A stretch of DNA of 24,754 nt from a virus. The notes under the pieces are model-generated. The model searched no databases, had not been told where the DNA came from, and saw only the letters and a program-made list of their open reading frames with translations. The DNA is taken from positions 1 to 24,754 of IMG/VR virus record IMGVR_UViG_3300035182_001655. One strand, 5' to 3'. Below, piece after piece: positions 8,680 through 16,583 of the stretch (positions are counted from its first letter, which is position 1; each line of letters begins with the position of its first letter). Made by a program: the position numbers and the translations under genes.

Positions 8680-9125
8680 TTTGTAAAATATACATTAGCT
8701 TCTTTTGCACGTCTAGTAGTTAATCCATCGATAACTTTACCACCCGCTTTATTCCATTTAGCAAACTCTACTCTTATACTTGGGTCATTAGGATTAGCAT
8801 TTACTTTTTTTAATAATGTACTCGATAAAAAGTTTCCAGTTCCAATATTATAAGCAATAGATACTAATGAGTTAAACTGATTTTGAGTTATTTTAGATGA
8901 TAGTTTATTAGAAACTGCTAATGCAAATCTATCGCCAATTGTTTTAAACATTTCAAAAGCCTGTTCTTTGGTGATTGGTTTATCTAACAATGTTACTCTT
9001 TTACCATCAAGATAATATGTTGACCCAAAGCCAATAGTTGGAACTTTAATAGAATCTAAATAAGGATTTGCTCTAAATCCCTCAAAAGAACATATTAATA
9101 AATATCCATTTTCATCCAATTTCAT
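8676..9125 (-). CDS. GH24 phage endolysin (T4-type lysozyme)
   Basis: The 149-aa muramidase would hydrolyse MurNAc-GlcNAc bonds in peptidoglycan. It has the T4 lysozyme catalytic triad spacing: Glu15 (SFEGF), Asp24 (YLDS), Thr30 (VPTIGFG). It also has the family's later signatures, QFNSLVSIAYNIG (about 83-95) and GLTTRRAKEANVY (about 134-146). There is no signal peptide, and the N-terminus is cytoplasmic in style (MKLDENGYLLICSFEGF), so it needs a holin to reach the wall. A holin-like gene lies 10 nt upstream and a spanin candidate is coupled downstream. Confidence 0.93.
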   Translation of the reverse strand: MKLDENGYLLICSFEGFRANPYLDSIKVPTIGFGSTYYLDGKRVTLLDKPITKEQAFEMFKTIGDRFALAVSNKLSSKITQNQFNSLVSIAYNIGTGNFLSSTLLKKVNANPNDPSIRVEFAKWNKAGGKVIDGLTTRRAKEANVYFTK

Positions 9126-9135
9126 AATATTTAAT

Positions 9136-9423
9136 TTAAGTAGTTATATTTTCAGCATCTATATTATCAATAGTAGAATTATTTTTTAATTTAATTTGTT
9201 GTTGTAAATCGATTCCTAAACACCCAGCACTTAATCCAAAAAAACACATTACTACAAATTCTTTTACTTCAAAATTAGGTTTTAAATACGGAATAAAAGC
9301 ATATAATGTTCCAAAAATAAAACAAGAAAATGATAATACTCTTTTATGAGCAAATTTACCATTTACCATTAAAGTATCAGTAATTACTCTATAGAAAAAA
9401 TAAAAAGGCTGTAATATCCACAT
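9136..9423 (-). CDS. Holin-like small membrane protein
   Basis: The 95-aa product has two clear hydrophobic segments (about 30-46 and 54-70) and a hydrophilic C-terminal tail (QQQIKLKNNSTIDNID). An aromatic N-terminus (MWILQPFYFFYR) could be a further amphipathic segment. This size and layout, 10 nt upstream of the endolysin gene, fit a phage holin that opens the inner membrane at lysis time. No sequence family was recognised, so the call rests on topology and context. Confidence 0.6.
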   Translation of the reverse strand: MWILQPFYFFYRVITDTLMVNGKFAHKRVLSFSCFIFGTLYAFIPYLKPNFEVKEFVVMCFFGLSAGCLGIDLQQQIKLKNNSTIDNIDAENITT

Positions 9424-9455
9424 AATTAATATTTATTATATTTTAAAGTAGCATA

Positions 9456-9812
9456 CTAGCTATTTTTTAAATGCGTTATTATCCAAATCATTAATGAAAA
9501 AATACTCATAAAAACAAAACCTCCAAGCCATTTAATATTGTTTTCAGTTTGTATTCGCTCTAAATTAGTACGCTCTAATTCTTTTACTCTTTCATCAATA
9601 TGATTCAGTAAAAAAACAATTCCTTTATTGCCATTTAAACTATTTCCTACTAGGGTGTTTTTAATATCTTTTAAGGTATCGGTTTGCTCTTTACGCTCTG
9701 TCTTTCCTTCTGCCATGTGGCGTTGTATATTTTCAATATTCCCTTTAATTTCAATTATATCTGAGGCATAATCTTTCATTGAAGGTTCAAGTTGTTTTTT
9801 TGGTAATGCCAT
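9456..9812 (-). CDS. XhlA-like coiled-coil protein with C-terminal membrane anchor
   Basis: The 118-aa product has a charged helical N-terminal part (about 15-88, with IDERVKELERTNLERIQTEN) and one C-terminal membrane helix (about 94-113, WLGGFVFMSIFSLMIWII). This resembles XhlA/hemolysin-type phage proteins that assist holins, and phage proteins with a coiled coil plus anchor in general. It lies 3 nt after the 113-aa membrane protein gene and 32 nt before the holin-like gene, so it belongs to the lysis cluster by position. The exact role is inferred. Confidence 0.55.
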   Translation of the reverse strand: MALPKKQLEPSMKDYASDIIEIKGNIENIQRHMAEGKTERKEQTDTLKDIKNTLVGNSLNGNKGIVFLLNHIDERVKELERTNLERIQTENNIKWLGGFVFMSIFSLMIWIITHLKNS

Positions 9813-9815
9813 TGT

Positions 9816-10157
9816 TTACTTGCTTTTATTAATATTTGTTTTAACGGCTTCATATATAGTTGCTATTACTATAAAAAAATAAGATACATCATAAAAAATT
9901 CTATCTATATAAGGTTTTAAAATACACAATAATACTAAAATTGGAATTGCTCTTAAAATATACTTTGTCAGTATAGTATAATAATGCCAATTAAAAAAAG
10001 CATGAACATAAATTATAATTAAGAAACCCAAATCTATATAAGTATCATAAAAATAAAAATATTTTATATAGAATGAATTTTCCAATAAAGATATGCAAGG
10101 TATCAACCTAGTTAGAAAACAAAAAATTACTATAGATTGTATTATTTTATGTTTCAC
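9816..10157 (-). CDS. Multi-pass membrane protein of the lysis cluster
   Basis: The 113-aa product is strongly hydrophobic, with about three or four membrane spans (roughly 8-24, 43-57, 65-83 and 88-106). The start is a GTG at 10157, placed 7 nt after the stop of the preceding 36-aa ORF; no nearby in-frame ATG replaces it. The family is not recognised. Its place at the head of the holin/endolysin/spanin row suggests a second holin, an antiholin or a membrane-modifying protein, but nothing in the sequence decides among these. Confidence 0.55.
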   Translation of the reverse strand: MKHKIIQSIVIFCFLTRLIPCISLLENSFYIKYFYFYDTYIDLGFLIIIYVHAFFNWHYYTILTKYILRAIPILVLLCILKPYIDRIFYDVSYFFIVIATIYEAVKTNINKSK

Positions 10158-10164
10158 TTATTCA

Positions 10165-10275
10165 TTATTTTCTAGGTATAGGTAATCCTATCTCTAATTC
10201 TTTTAAATCAACTGATGCTAACATTTCATAACATCTGTTTATAACTTCTTGTTGTTCTTTGGTCAATTCTTTCAT
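10165..10275 (-). CDS. 36-aa ORF heading the lysis operon
   Basis: This short ORF starts at the ATG complementary to 10273-10275. It has a charged amphipathic helix (MKELTKEQQEVINRCYEM) and ends IGLPIPRK, 7 nt before the GTG of the next gene. The tight spacing and the absence of a better start for the operon support it as a real small gene. Its function is unknown. Confidence 0.5.
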   Translation of the reverse strand: MKELTKEQQEVINRCYEMLASVDLKELEIGLPIPRK

Positions 10276-10302
10276 ATCTATAAAATTAATCGGTTACTAA
10301 AT

Positions 10303-10336
10303 AAAGCCGTTCAATGTAAATCAAACGGCTTTTTAT
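10303..10336 (-). terminator. Hairpin terminator after the dockerin-like gene
   Basis: AAAGCCGTT (10303-10311) pairs perfectly with AACGGCTTT (10324-10332) across a 12-base loop. It lies between the stop of the 189-aa gene and the 36-aa ORF. The T tract is better on the plus side than on the minus side, so termination of the leftward transcript may be partial, allowing read-through into the lysis genes. Confidence 0.65.
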
Positions 10337-10339
10337 TGG

Positions 10340-10909
10340 TTATGCAGTTGGTCGATGTACGGATTTTCCGATACAAGTTTCCCATATACTAAAATCAGTT
10401 AAATCTACTAAGCCATCACCATTTGAATCTTCTGATTTTTCTCCAAAAGCAAAATCGGAATAAGCCGTTTCCCATAAAACTCGGTCGGCTTCATCAATTA
10501 CTCCATCTTGATTAATATCACCATTGTACAACGCAAATACTCCGCTTTCTACTTCAATTTGATTACTTCCGTATGCTTGACTATCCGCTGTAGTAAAATC
10601 ATATGTTACAGGAGTTGAACTAATAACAACCGGAGCATCTGTCCAAGTTTCAAGTAAATTAGAACCTTTCACTGCTAAATAGTAGCTGCCATCAGGAGAA
10701 TCAAAATTTACCTGTAATGTTCCGTTAGTGTAAAGCATTCCAGTTGCAGTTTCTACAACCTCAAATGTTACAGGATCTCGAAGCTCAACCGTCATTTCTT
10801 CAACGGTATTCGAGTTAACATCTGTTGCTTGATTTAACTTTCTTGAAGTCATTAATTTGCTACCTTGATAGTAGCCAAAAACAAACAATACTAAATTTAC
10901 TGTTTTCAT
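10340..10909 (-). CDS. Secreted-type or virion protein with dockerin-like calcium loops
   Basis: The 189-aa product ends in two dockerin/EF-type calcium-binding loops: DINQDGVIDEAD (about 131-142) and DSNGDGLVDLTD (about 161-172), each followed by a short helix. Before them (about 40-125) lies a beta-rich domain with YYLAVKGSNLLETWTDAP and YDFTTADSQAYGSN, a pattern common at the C-terminus of Bacteroidota surface proteins. The N-terminus (MKTVNLVLFVFGYYQGSK) has a weak hydrophobic run but no convincing signal peptide. It starts 10 nt after the stop of the 657-aa fibre gene, so it is probably a fibre partner. Calcium may rigidify it. Cohesin-dockerin binding in the virion would be speculation. 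Confidence 0.65.
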   Translation of the reverse strand: MKTVNLVLFVFGYYQGSKLMTSRKLNQATDVNSNTVEEMTVELRDPVTFEVVETATGMLYTNGTLQVNFDSPDGSYYLAVKGSNLLETWTDAPVVISSTPVTYDFTTADSQAYGSNQIEVESGVFALYNGDINQDGVIDEADRVLWETAYSDFAFGEKSEDSNGDGLVDLTDFSIWETCIGKSVHRPTA

Positions 10910-10919
10910 AAAAAAATAT

Positions 10920-12893
10920 TTAAGGTTTAATTATTACGTCGTACTCTAAACTTGCAGTTACAGGAGCGGCAAAATTTAATTTGAAACTTCCAGTTACCGA
11001 ATTGCTAATCCAACTTCCTATTAATGCTTGCGCTGAATCATAATTTTTAGCTACAATAGTCGGTATGTATTTTCCATATAATTGCTCAAAATCTCCTGTT
11101 GTAAATCCACTTATCGTAATATCGCTAACCGCTACTACGCTGTCACTATAAAAATATTTTAGGTCTTTTTGATTTAGATAAGTGCTTTCAATTTTGGTCA
11201 TTGCCCCATTGGGTACTTTGACCAAATTAACTTCTAAAAGCGCACCTTTTCCATCAGCTCCGAAATCAGTTGAGTTATTCCAACAAGTCACAAAAATCCT
11301 ATTACCAATTAAGTTAATTTCGTTCAGCCAATTTCCATTTAACTCAGCATAAAGGGTATATGCTATATCAGGATTAGTATATCCATAGGCAGTTTTTAGT
11401 AGTTCCACGCCCTCCCATACTTGCACGAATCCGTCGCTATTTGATACATATAATCTTTCTGTTGTCATATCCCAATAACAACCAGTAGAACGCATTGCTG
11501 AAATAGGAAATGTTTCTAGTGTGCTAGTATTTGTTAAATAACCACCCGGCATTCCTTTTTGGCGGTTCTCGGCGGGTGAATAAATAAAAGCATCGAAAGA
11601 AATTTCACTTAATGAAACATAAGGTATAAATGTAATGTCATCCGTGATTGAAGTACCCGCATAATAATCAACATAGCTCATGTCTGACGGATTAATTTTT
11701 GCGCCATGACAAATAGCTCCGTTTTGATGAAAATAAAGTTCTGTTTTGTCTAAATTCCAACAACCTGAGTGTATAGTATCTCTAGAAGAACTATCATCGC
11801 CAATCCAAGGCGTAACCGATACAACGGAATAGTCACTAATTAGTATTTTAATAAAGTTAGCTTGTGGAGTTTCCGCAGTTCCGATATAAATGTACGTATT
11901 ATCAGTCATTACTACGGAAGATGCACCAAAAGTAACGCCTCCGCTTAATGTAATATCAACAATTGTATAGTCACTTAAATCAGTAATGTCATTAAAAACA
12001 ATTATTTTTTTTGTGTTTACACAAGCGTATATTTTACCCGCTGTTGCATTATATGCGAAATATTCAATCGATCCGTAAGAATTTGGAAAATCAACGTAAG
12101 AGAAAATAGATAAGTTATCGATATTTGGAAATAAAATTGCTCTCGGAGGTGTAGTTCTTGTTCCGTAAAATTGCGCTTCGCCAATAATAAGGCTGGCATG
12201 TGCATTTCTGAAAGCATTATCGGAGCAACGACTAATGATTTTGGATAGGCTCATGTTTAAATCCACTACTATACTAGCAGCAGGCACAATATTTAATACC
12301 CAAGCACCAAATTCAAACTTTTTAAGTTCACAAAATGCTCCTTTTGGTATTGAAATATAAGTTAAATTTTCTTGACCATTATATGACATTACTCCATTAC
12401 CTATGCAAGTAAGAATACTATCAACAAAAAAGGACTGGAACTTTATTACTGCAAAATTTGGAAAGGCTGTAGCCATATCTAAAATATAGTTGTCAGTATC
12501 AGGATTATAAGTACTAAATACTAATTTTGTATGGTCGCCAAGTTCAAAAGTATAAGGATTAGTTGGAATAAGTTTAACTGGTCTATCTTGTTGTGTAAGT
12601 ACTTGTGCTAAATTAGGTTGGGGCGACACTCCGCCCGAACTAAAATTTTCAATTAAAGTATATAATTTTACAAAAGCATCGTTTAAATCTGTAGGTGTAG
12701 TACCTCCAATAGTTCCGATATGTTCAAAAGTAAAAGCATCTTTATAAGTGCCACTTTCAAAAATTCTAATTTTATCATTTGAAAGTTTAAAACTAGGAGC
12801 AAAATAAGTATATGATTCTCCTTGATATTCACCAGCTTCCGTATCTATTGCTACAATTAGCGAATTTGCTGTAGCTGTAAAATTAAATACCAT
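10920..12893 (-). CDS. Large tail-fibre / receptor-binding candidate with propeller-like repeats
   Basis: The 657-aa product begins with a head-to-fibre type segment (FEHIGTIGGTTPTDLNDAF, about 56-74), then a beta-rich domain. From about residue 270 to 560 it has repeating strands resembling YVTN/WD-type propellers (AGKIYACVNTKKIIVFNDIT, TYIYIGTAETPQANFIKI, TERLYVSNSDGFVQVWEG, NRIFVTCWNNST). No enzymatic motif was recognised. It leads the leftward late operon from a strong divergent promoter and is followed by the dockerin-like protein gene. Both point to a host-binding tail structure. The propeller assignment is by eye. Confidence 0.55.
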   Translation of the reverse strand: MVFNFTATANSLIVAIDTEAGEYQGESYTYFAPSFKLSNDKIRIFESGTYKDAFTFEHIGTIGGTTPTDLNDAFVKLYTLIENFSSGGVSPQPNLAQVLTQQDRPVKLIPTNPYTFELGDHTKLVFSTYNPDTDNYILDMATAFPNFAVIKFQSFFVDSILTCIGNGVMSYNGQENLTYISIPKGAFCELKKFEFGAWVLNIVPAASIVVDLNMSLSKIISRCSDNAFRNAHASLIIGEAQFYGTRTTPPRAILFPNIDNLSIFSYVDFPNSYGSIEYFAYNATAGKIYACVNTKKIIVFNDITDLSDYTIVDITLSGGVTFGASSVVMTDNTYIYIGTAETPQANFIKILISDYSVVSVTPWIGDDSSSRDTIHSGCWNLDKTELYFHQNGAICHGAKINPSDMSYVDYYAGTSITDDITFIPYVSLSEISFDAFIYSPAENRQKGMPGGYLTNTSTLETFPISAMRSTGCYWDMTTERLYVSNSDGFVQVWEGVELLKTAYGYTNPDIAYTLYAELNGNWLNEINLIGNRIFVTCWNNSTDFGADGKGALLEVNLVKVPNGAMTKIESTYLNQKDLKYFYSDSVVAVSDITISGFTTGDFEQLYGKYIPTIVAKNYDSAQALIGSWISNSVTGSFKLNFAAPVTASLEYDVIIKP

Positions 12894-12926
12894 ATTATAT
12901 TGTTTTTAGGTTATTTATATTATTCA

Positions 12927-12984
12927 CAAATGTATTAATTTTTTTAACTAACTAACATTAGTTAGTCTGTTTTTTTTATATTTG
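12927..12984. promoter_or_regulatory. Divergent promoter pair sharing one palindrome (fibre gene / groEL)
   Basis: A 20-nt palindrome at 12947-12966 (central pair mismatched; halves ACTAACTAAC and GTTAGT-type) lies between two -7 boxes. TACATTTG on the minus strand (12927-12934) reads toward the 657-aa gene, and TATATTTG on the plus strand (12977-12984) reads toward groEL. The palindrome occupies the -33 region of both promoters, so one regulator could switch both. It belongs to the same family as the palindromes at 69-96 and 2601-2620. Confidence 0.75.
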
Positions 12985-13018
12985 TACCTATATTTAATTT
13001 TATCAAATTTAATAAATT

Positions 13019-14572
13019 ATGAGTGAAAACAAAATTGTGAAAGATATTTCACAAGGACAGCCAGCAAAAGATTTAATTCTAAGCGGTGTAAATAAAGTTT
13101 GTGATGTAGTAGGTTCTACATTAGGTTATAGAGGTAAAACAGTTTTAATTGAAACTGATGGATATATGCCTGAAATTACAAAAGATGGTTATAAAGTATT
13201 ACATTCTATTTATTTAGAAAATCCTGTAGAAGCACTTGCTTCGGAAGTAATAAAAGAAGCATCTAAAAAAACCGTTGATTTTGCTGGGGATGCAACTACT
13301 ACCACAGCTATTTTAGCACAAGCATTTTTACAAAATTCATTTAAAGAATTAGAAAAAGGAAAATCGCCTATAGATATTAAGCAAGATATAGATAAATCTG
13401 TAGAATTAGTAGTAGAATATCTTAAAGAAATATCAATCCCAATAACTGATAAATTAATTTATGATATAGCCAAAACTTCTGCTAATGGCGATGAAGAAAT
13501 TGCTAAATTAGTACAAGATGCTTTTTTACAAACAGGAGAAAATGGAGCAGTAAGCCACGAAAGAAGTAATACGGATGAAACTTTTATAGATAAAATAGAA
13601 GGCACTTTAGTTGAAAGTGGATTTATAGACGAAGGTTTTATAAATGCTCCATCTAGCCAATCTGTTATTTTTGATAATGATCCAATGGTTTTATGTTCTT
13701 TAATTAAAATACAAACTAAAAATGAAATTTTACCATTTTTAGAATATGCTGTTTCTGTTAATAGAGATTTAGTAATTATTTCTGAAATGGAGTTTAATCT
13801 TGCTAATATGGTATTGGCAAATAAAATTAAAGGAAATAGTAATTTTGTTATTGTAAATCCTCCTAGTGGTGGTAAAAAACGTAAAGATTTAATGAAAGAC
13901 TTAGCTTTGGTTTGCGGAACTAATGCAATTGATTCTTTATCGGGAAATGATTTTACAAATAGAGAAACAATGTTTTTAGGAACTGCTAAAAAAGTTTCAA
14001 TTACATGTTCAAATACTATTGTAACTCATAGTGGAATGGTTGATAATTTGCCAATTGAAGGAAAAATAAAAGAATTAAAAGAATCAATTACCGATAGTAC
14101 TAATGAAGGTGAGAAAAAATATATCATGGAACGAATTTCAAAACTTCATGGAGGTATTTCAGTAATAAAAGTAGGCGGTATTACTCCTAGTGAAGTTGAT
14201 GAAAAAATTGATAGAGTTGATGATGCTATTTGTGCAGTTCGTTCGGCTAAAGAAGAAGGTGTTGTTGCTGGAGGAGGAATTGCTTTGAAAAACGCAAGTG
14301 ATTATTTGAGTTTAGATGAAATAACTAAAAAATCCTTATATGCTCCATATAATAAAATATTATCAAATGCTAATATTAAAGAGATTTTACAAACAAGAAA
14401 TTATCCTATAGGCTATGACGTAAAAAACTTTAAGGAAGTAAATATGATTGATACTGGTATTGTAGATTGTACTAAAGGTGTTCGTAACGCTTTAATAAAT
14501 GCGGTTTCAGCAAGTAATAATTTGCTAATGACAGATAATGTAATAACATTAAAAAGAATTACACATGAGTAA
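13019..14572 (+). CDS. groEL: Phage-encoded chaperonin GroEL
   Basis: The 517-aa product is a GroEL/Hsp60 subunit with the equatorial ATPase residues intact: ITKDG (Asp56), GDATTTT (Asp91, in place of GDGTTT) and RVDDAICAVRSAKEEG (Asp402), matching Asp52, Asp87 and Asp398 of E. coli GroEL. The highly conserved GVVAGGGIAL follows at 414-423. The apical domain (about 195-370) is more divergent, with GFIDEGFINAP in place of the RGYLSPYF region. The C-terminal GGM tail is absent, which makes it shorter than host GroEL (about 545 aa). It would fold virion proteins, probably with the GroES encoded next to it. It has its own promoter 35 nt upstream, divergent from the fibre gene. Divergence throughout argues for a phage lineage rather than recent capture. 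Confidence 0.93.
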   Translation: MSENKIVKDISQGQPAKDLILSGVNKVCDVVGSTLGYRGKTVLIETDGYMPEITKDGYKVLHSIYLENPVEALASEVIKEASKKTVDFAGDATTTTAILAQAFLQNSFKELEKGKSPIDIKQDIDKSVELVVEYLKEISIPITDKLIYDIAKTSANGDEEIAKLVQDAFLQTGENGAVSHERSNTDETFIDKIEGTLVESGFIDEGFINAPSSQSVIFDNDPMVLCSLIKIQTKNEILPFLEYAVSVNRDLVIISEMEFNLANMVLANKIKGNSNFVIVNPPSGGKKRKDLMKDLALVCGTNAIDSLSGNDFTNRETMFLGTAKKVSITCSNTIVTHSGMVDNLPIEGKIKELKESITDSTNEGEKKYIMERISKLHGGISVIKVGGITPSEVDEKIDRVDDAICAVRSAKEEGVVAGGGIALKNASDYLSLDEITKKSLYAPYNKILSNANIKEILQTRNYPIGYDVKNFKEVNMIDTGIVDCTKGVRNALINAVSASNNLLMTDNVITLKRITHE

Positions 14573-14861
14573 CGAATTTAAAGGAAAAGCACTAAACTAT
14601 GTTATTGTTTTAAAAGAATTAATAGTTGAAAATAAAACTGCTGGTGGATTTAACGTAAAGTCAGATGTAGATGCCAATGAAAAAAATAAAAGAGGATTAG
14701 TCGTGAGCGTTGGTAATCTTTGTCCTAAAGATGAAGATGGAAATAAAACAGTTTGCGAAGGTCAAGAAGTAATATATGATAAATATAAGGCAAGCGATTT
14801 AACTTTAGATGGAGTTACTTACCAATGTGTTTATTATTCAGATTTGATTATGGTTTTTTAA
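14565..14861 (+). CDS. groES: Phage-encoded co-chaperonin GroES
   Basis: The 98-aa product has the GroES order. A mobile loop at about 21-35 (ENKTAGGFNV, matching the KSAGGIVL loop that docks on GroEL) comes first, then RGLVVSVGN (43-51), a VKVGD-like segment CEGQEVIYDKY and a final YSDLIMVF. It overlaps the last codons of groEL by 8 nt, so translation is coupled and the two proteins should be made together. The order groEL-groES is the reverse of the usual bacterial groES-groEL operon. It is followed by a bidirectional terminator. Confidence 0.88.
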   Translation: MSNEFKGKALNYVIVLKELIVENKTAGGFNVKSDVDANEKNKRGLVVSVGNLCPKDEDGNKTVCEGQEVIYDKYKASDLTLDGVTYQCVYYSDLIMVF

Positions 14862-14884
14862 GTTTGTTATTTTTTTTTGTAAAT

Positions 14885-14916
14885 AAAAACCCCTAGTTTA
14901 ATAGCTAGGGGTTTTT
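14885..14916. terminator. Bidirectional terminator between convergent operons
   Basis: AAAAACCCCTAG (14885-14896) and CTAGGGGTTTTT (14905-14916) form a perfect 12-bp stem with an 8-base loop and with T runs on both strands. It serves groEL-groES from the left and the leftward operon ending at 14937 from the right. Confidence 0.92.
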
Positions 14917-14936
14917 AAATTCTAAGTGGTATATTA

Positions 14937-15518
14937 TTATGCTTGTAGATCTATTGGAGTATCAATAACATTTTCTGTATCCGTATCTGCTGTTGTTGTA
15001 GGTTCTACTGGAGTTTCTTCAACTACAGCCACTTCTTCTACAATTGGTGTTTCAACTACAGGAGTAACTTCTTCTGTTACGGGAGTTTGTTCGGGTAAAA
15101 CATTTGAATTAATTACTTCTTCAATTGGTACTGATTCAATTACTGGTTCAACAACAATATCTACAGTAGTTTCAACTACATGAACATCATTAACCATAGT
15201 AGGTTCTTTAACTAATGGTTCAGTTTGTTCAATTGGAGTTTCAACAACAACTTCGGGTGCTACAATAGTAGGCTCAATAGCTAATACTTCAACATATTCT
15301 ACTGGAATTTCAGAAAATCGTTCTTCAACAATAACAATATTTTCAGCAGTTACACAATCCGTAGGAACTCCATCGATATTTTTAACTACAATATCACTTT
15401 GTTCTATATAAACACCATCATAATTTTCTTTTAAACTTTCAATAGAGAAATGAGCTTCATTTGCTTCAAAATGGTACTTTACTTTTTTTACAACTAGGTC
15501 TTGTCTTGATAATTTCAT
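14937..15518 (-). CDS. Acidic Val/Glu/Pro/Thr-rich low-complexity protein
   Basis: The 193-aa product has a small folded-looking N-terminus (about 1-70, MKLSRQDLVVKKVKYHFEAN). From about residue 85 a long acidic repeat region follows, built of units such as VVETPI(V/E)E, VEPVIESVPIEE and EETPVEP. It has no signal peptide or membrane helix. The repeats suggest an extended spacer or binding arm rather than an enzyme. It is the last gene of the leftward operon behind the winged-helix gene and ends at the bidirectional terminator. The function is unknown; acidic disordered proteins in phages include scaffold-like and inhibitor-like proteins, but nothing here decides. Confidence 0.65.
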   Translation of the reverse strand: MKLSRQDLVVKKVKYHFEANEAHFSIESLKENYDGVYIEQSDIVVKNIDGVPTDCVTAENIVIVEERFSEIPVEYVEVLAIEPTIVAPEVVVETPIEQTEPLVKEPTMVNDVHVVETTVDIVVEPVIESVPIEEVINSNVLPEQTPVTEEVTPVVETPIVEEVAVVEETPVEPTTTADTDTENVIDTPIDLQA

Positions 15519-15540
15519 TTTTTTAAGATTTTTTAAATAT

Positions 15541-16284
15541 TTATAAATTGTTTTTTTGTTTTAAGTTATCTTCGTGAATAATTGGTTCAGGTTGTTTAAT
15601 ACCAGTTCGGAGTTCTTTAAATTCATCATCCATTTGAGATAAAATTTCGTGTAATTTTTGTTTTTGCTCGGTTGTTTTTTTACCAGTTTGCGAAATAGTA
15701 GTTAATCCTTCCATTCTTTTATAAAAGTAATGGCAAATATATTTCATTTGGGAACTTACTATATATAAATTAATCTCATTAAGCTCTTTAGTATTAACAG
15801 ATTTTCTTTTTACCTTAATAATATATCCTTTTCTAACAAATCTATCAAATACACTTACTTTTGGAGTTCCTGTTACTCTCAAATATGACATAAAAAATTC
15901 TTTATTAATAGGTAATTCATAACCATATAAATAAAGTGAAATTAATAAATCCTCAACAGTAATATCATACTTTAAACCTGCTAAATGCATCATTGAATGA
16001 GCATATTTCAAATAATTAAACTCTCTACCTTTAGTAATAAATAATAATTGATGCTCACTTCTAATTTTATTATTTCTTTTATTTTTTACTATTCTTATTT
16101 CTCTCTTGGCAAATTTTAGATTTTGTTTTCGCTCCATAGTAGTTAGCGTTGAGTATCTATTTGCTTTTAAAAATGCCAATTGGTCTATATATGCTTGACC
16201 AGTAAATATAGACCTTTTTTCACGAGTAGTGCCGACAGGTCTACCAGCTTTTCTTTTTGGTTTTTCTTCTTCTAAATTTTCCAT
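15541..16284 (-). CDS. Winged-helix (MarR-like) DNA-binding protein
   Basis: The 247-aa product starts with a basic AT-hook-like stretch (KPKRKAGRPVGT, about 8-19). The middle (about 85-190) follows the MarR winged-helix order: a helix (LKYAHSMMHLAGL), DLLISLYLYGY, a recognition region ending in FDRFVRKGYIIKVKRK, wing residues, then INLYIVSSQMKYICHYFYKRM. The start codon follows the upstream gene's stop with no gap. It is a candidate transcription regulator of the phage, conceivably the protein acting on the TTAGTTA palindromes, or a DNA-binding small terminase. Both roles are inference; only the fold pattern is visible. Confidence 0.6.
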   Translation of the reverse strand: MENLEEEKPKRKAGRPVGTTREKRSIFTGQAYIDQLAFLKANRYSTLTTMERKQNLKFAKREIRIVKNKRNNKIRSEHQLLFITKGREFNYLKYAHSMMHLAGLKYDITVEDLLISLYLYGYELPINKEFFMSYLRVTGTPKVSVFDRFVRKGYIIKVKRKSVNTKELNEINLYIVSSQMKYICHYFYKRMEGLTTISQTGKKTTEQKQKLHEILSQMDDEFKELRTGIKQPEPIIHEDNLKQKNNL

Positions 16285-16572
16285 TTAATTTAATTTAATT
16301 AATCTATCAAAAAAATCTTCGGTACTTTCATATACTAATTTTCCAAAATCGGTAAAGAAACAAAAATGTTCTATTTCAGAAAATCCTTCTGAATCTATAG
16401 GAAACCAATAATGTAAAAGTTCTATAATACCTTTTATAATTAAAGAATCATCATGCATAAAAGAAGCATTTGTATTAAATGCTTCTTTTAAAAGTTCAGA
16501 ATCTCTTTTGTTTTTAGCCATTTGAAGTCTAATACATTCAATAGAAGCTACGAATAATGGTTTTGGAATCAT
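16285..16572 (-). CDS. Small protein of unknown function
   Basis: The 95-aa product is mostly helical in appearance and mildly acidic, with FMHDDSLIIKGIIELLHYWFP as its most distinct stretch. No motif is recognised. It lies 11 nt after the oxygenase gene and directly abuts the winged-helix gene (no gap), so it is part of the same operon. Confidence 0.65.
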   Translation of the reverse strand: MIPKPLFVASIECIRLQMAKNKRDSELLKEAFNTNASFMHDDSLIIKGIIELLHYWFPIDSEGFSEIEHFCFFTDFGKLVYESTEDFFDRLIKLN

Positions 16573-16583
16573 AGAGTGCTAAA

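Noticed and set aside
14926-15183. 85-aa Ser/Thr/Val-rich frame on the plus strand
   Set aside because: It is the antisense shadow of the acidic repeat gene (14937-15518). Similar shadows at 5439-5669, 8399-8665, 12017-12217, 17713-17937 and 19408-19677 were discarded for the same reason.
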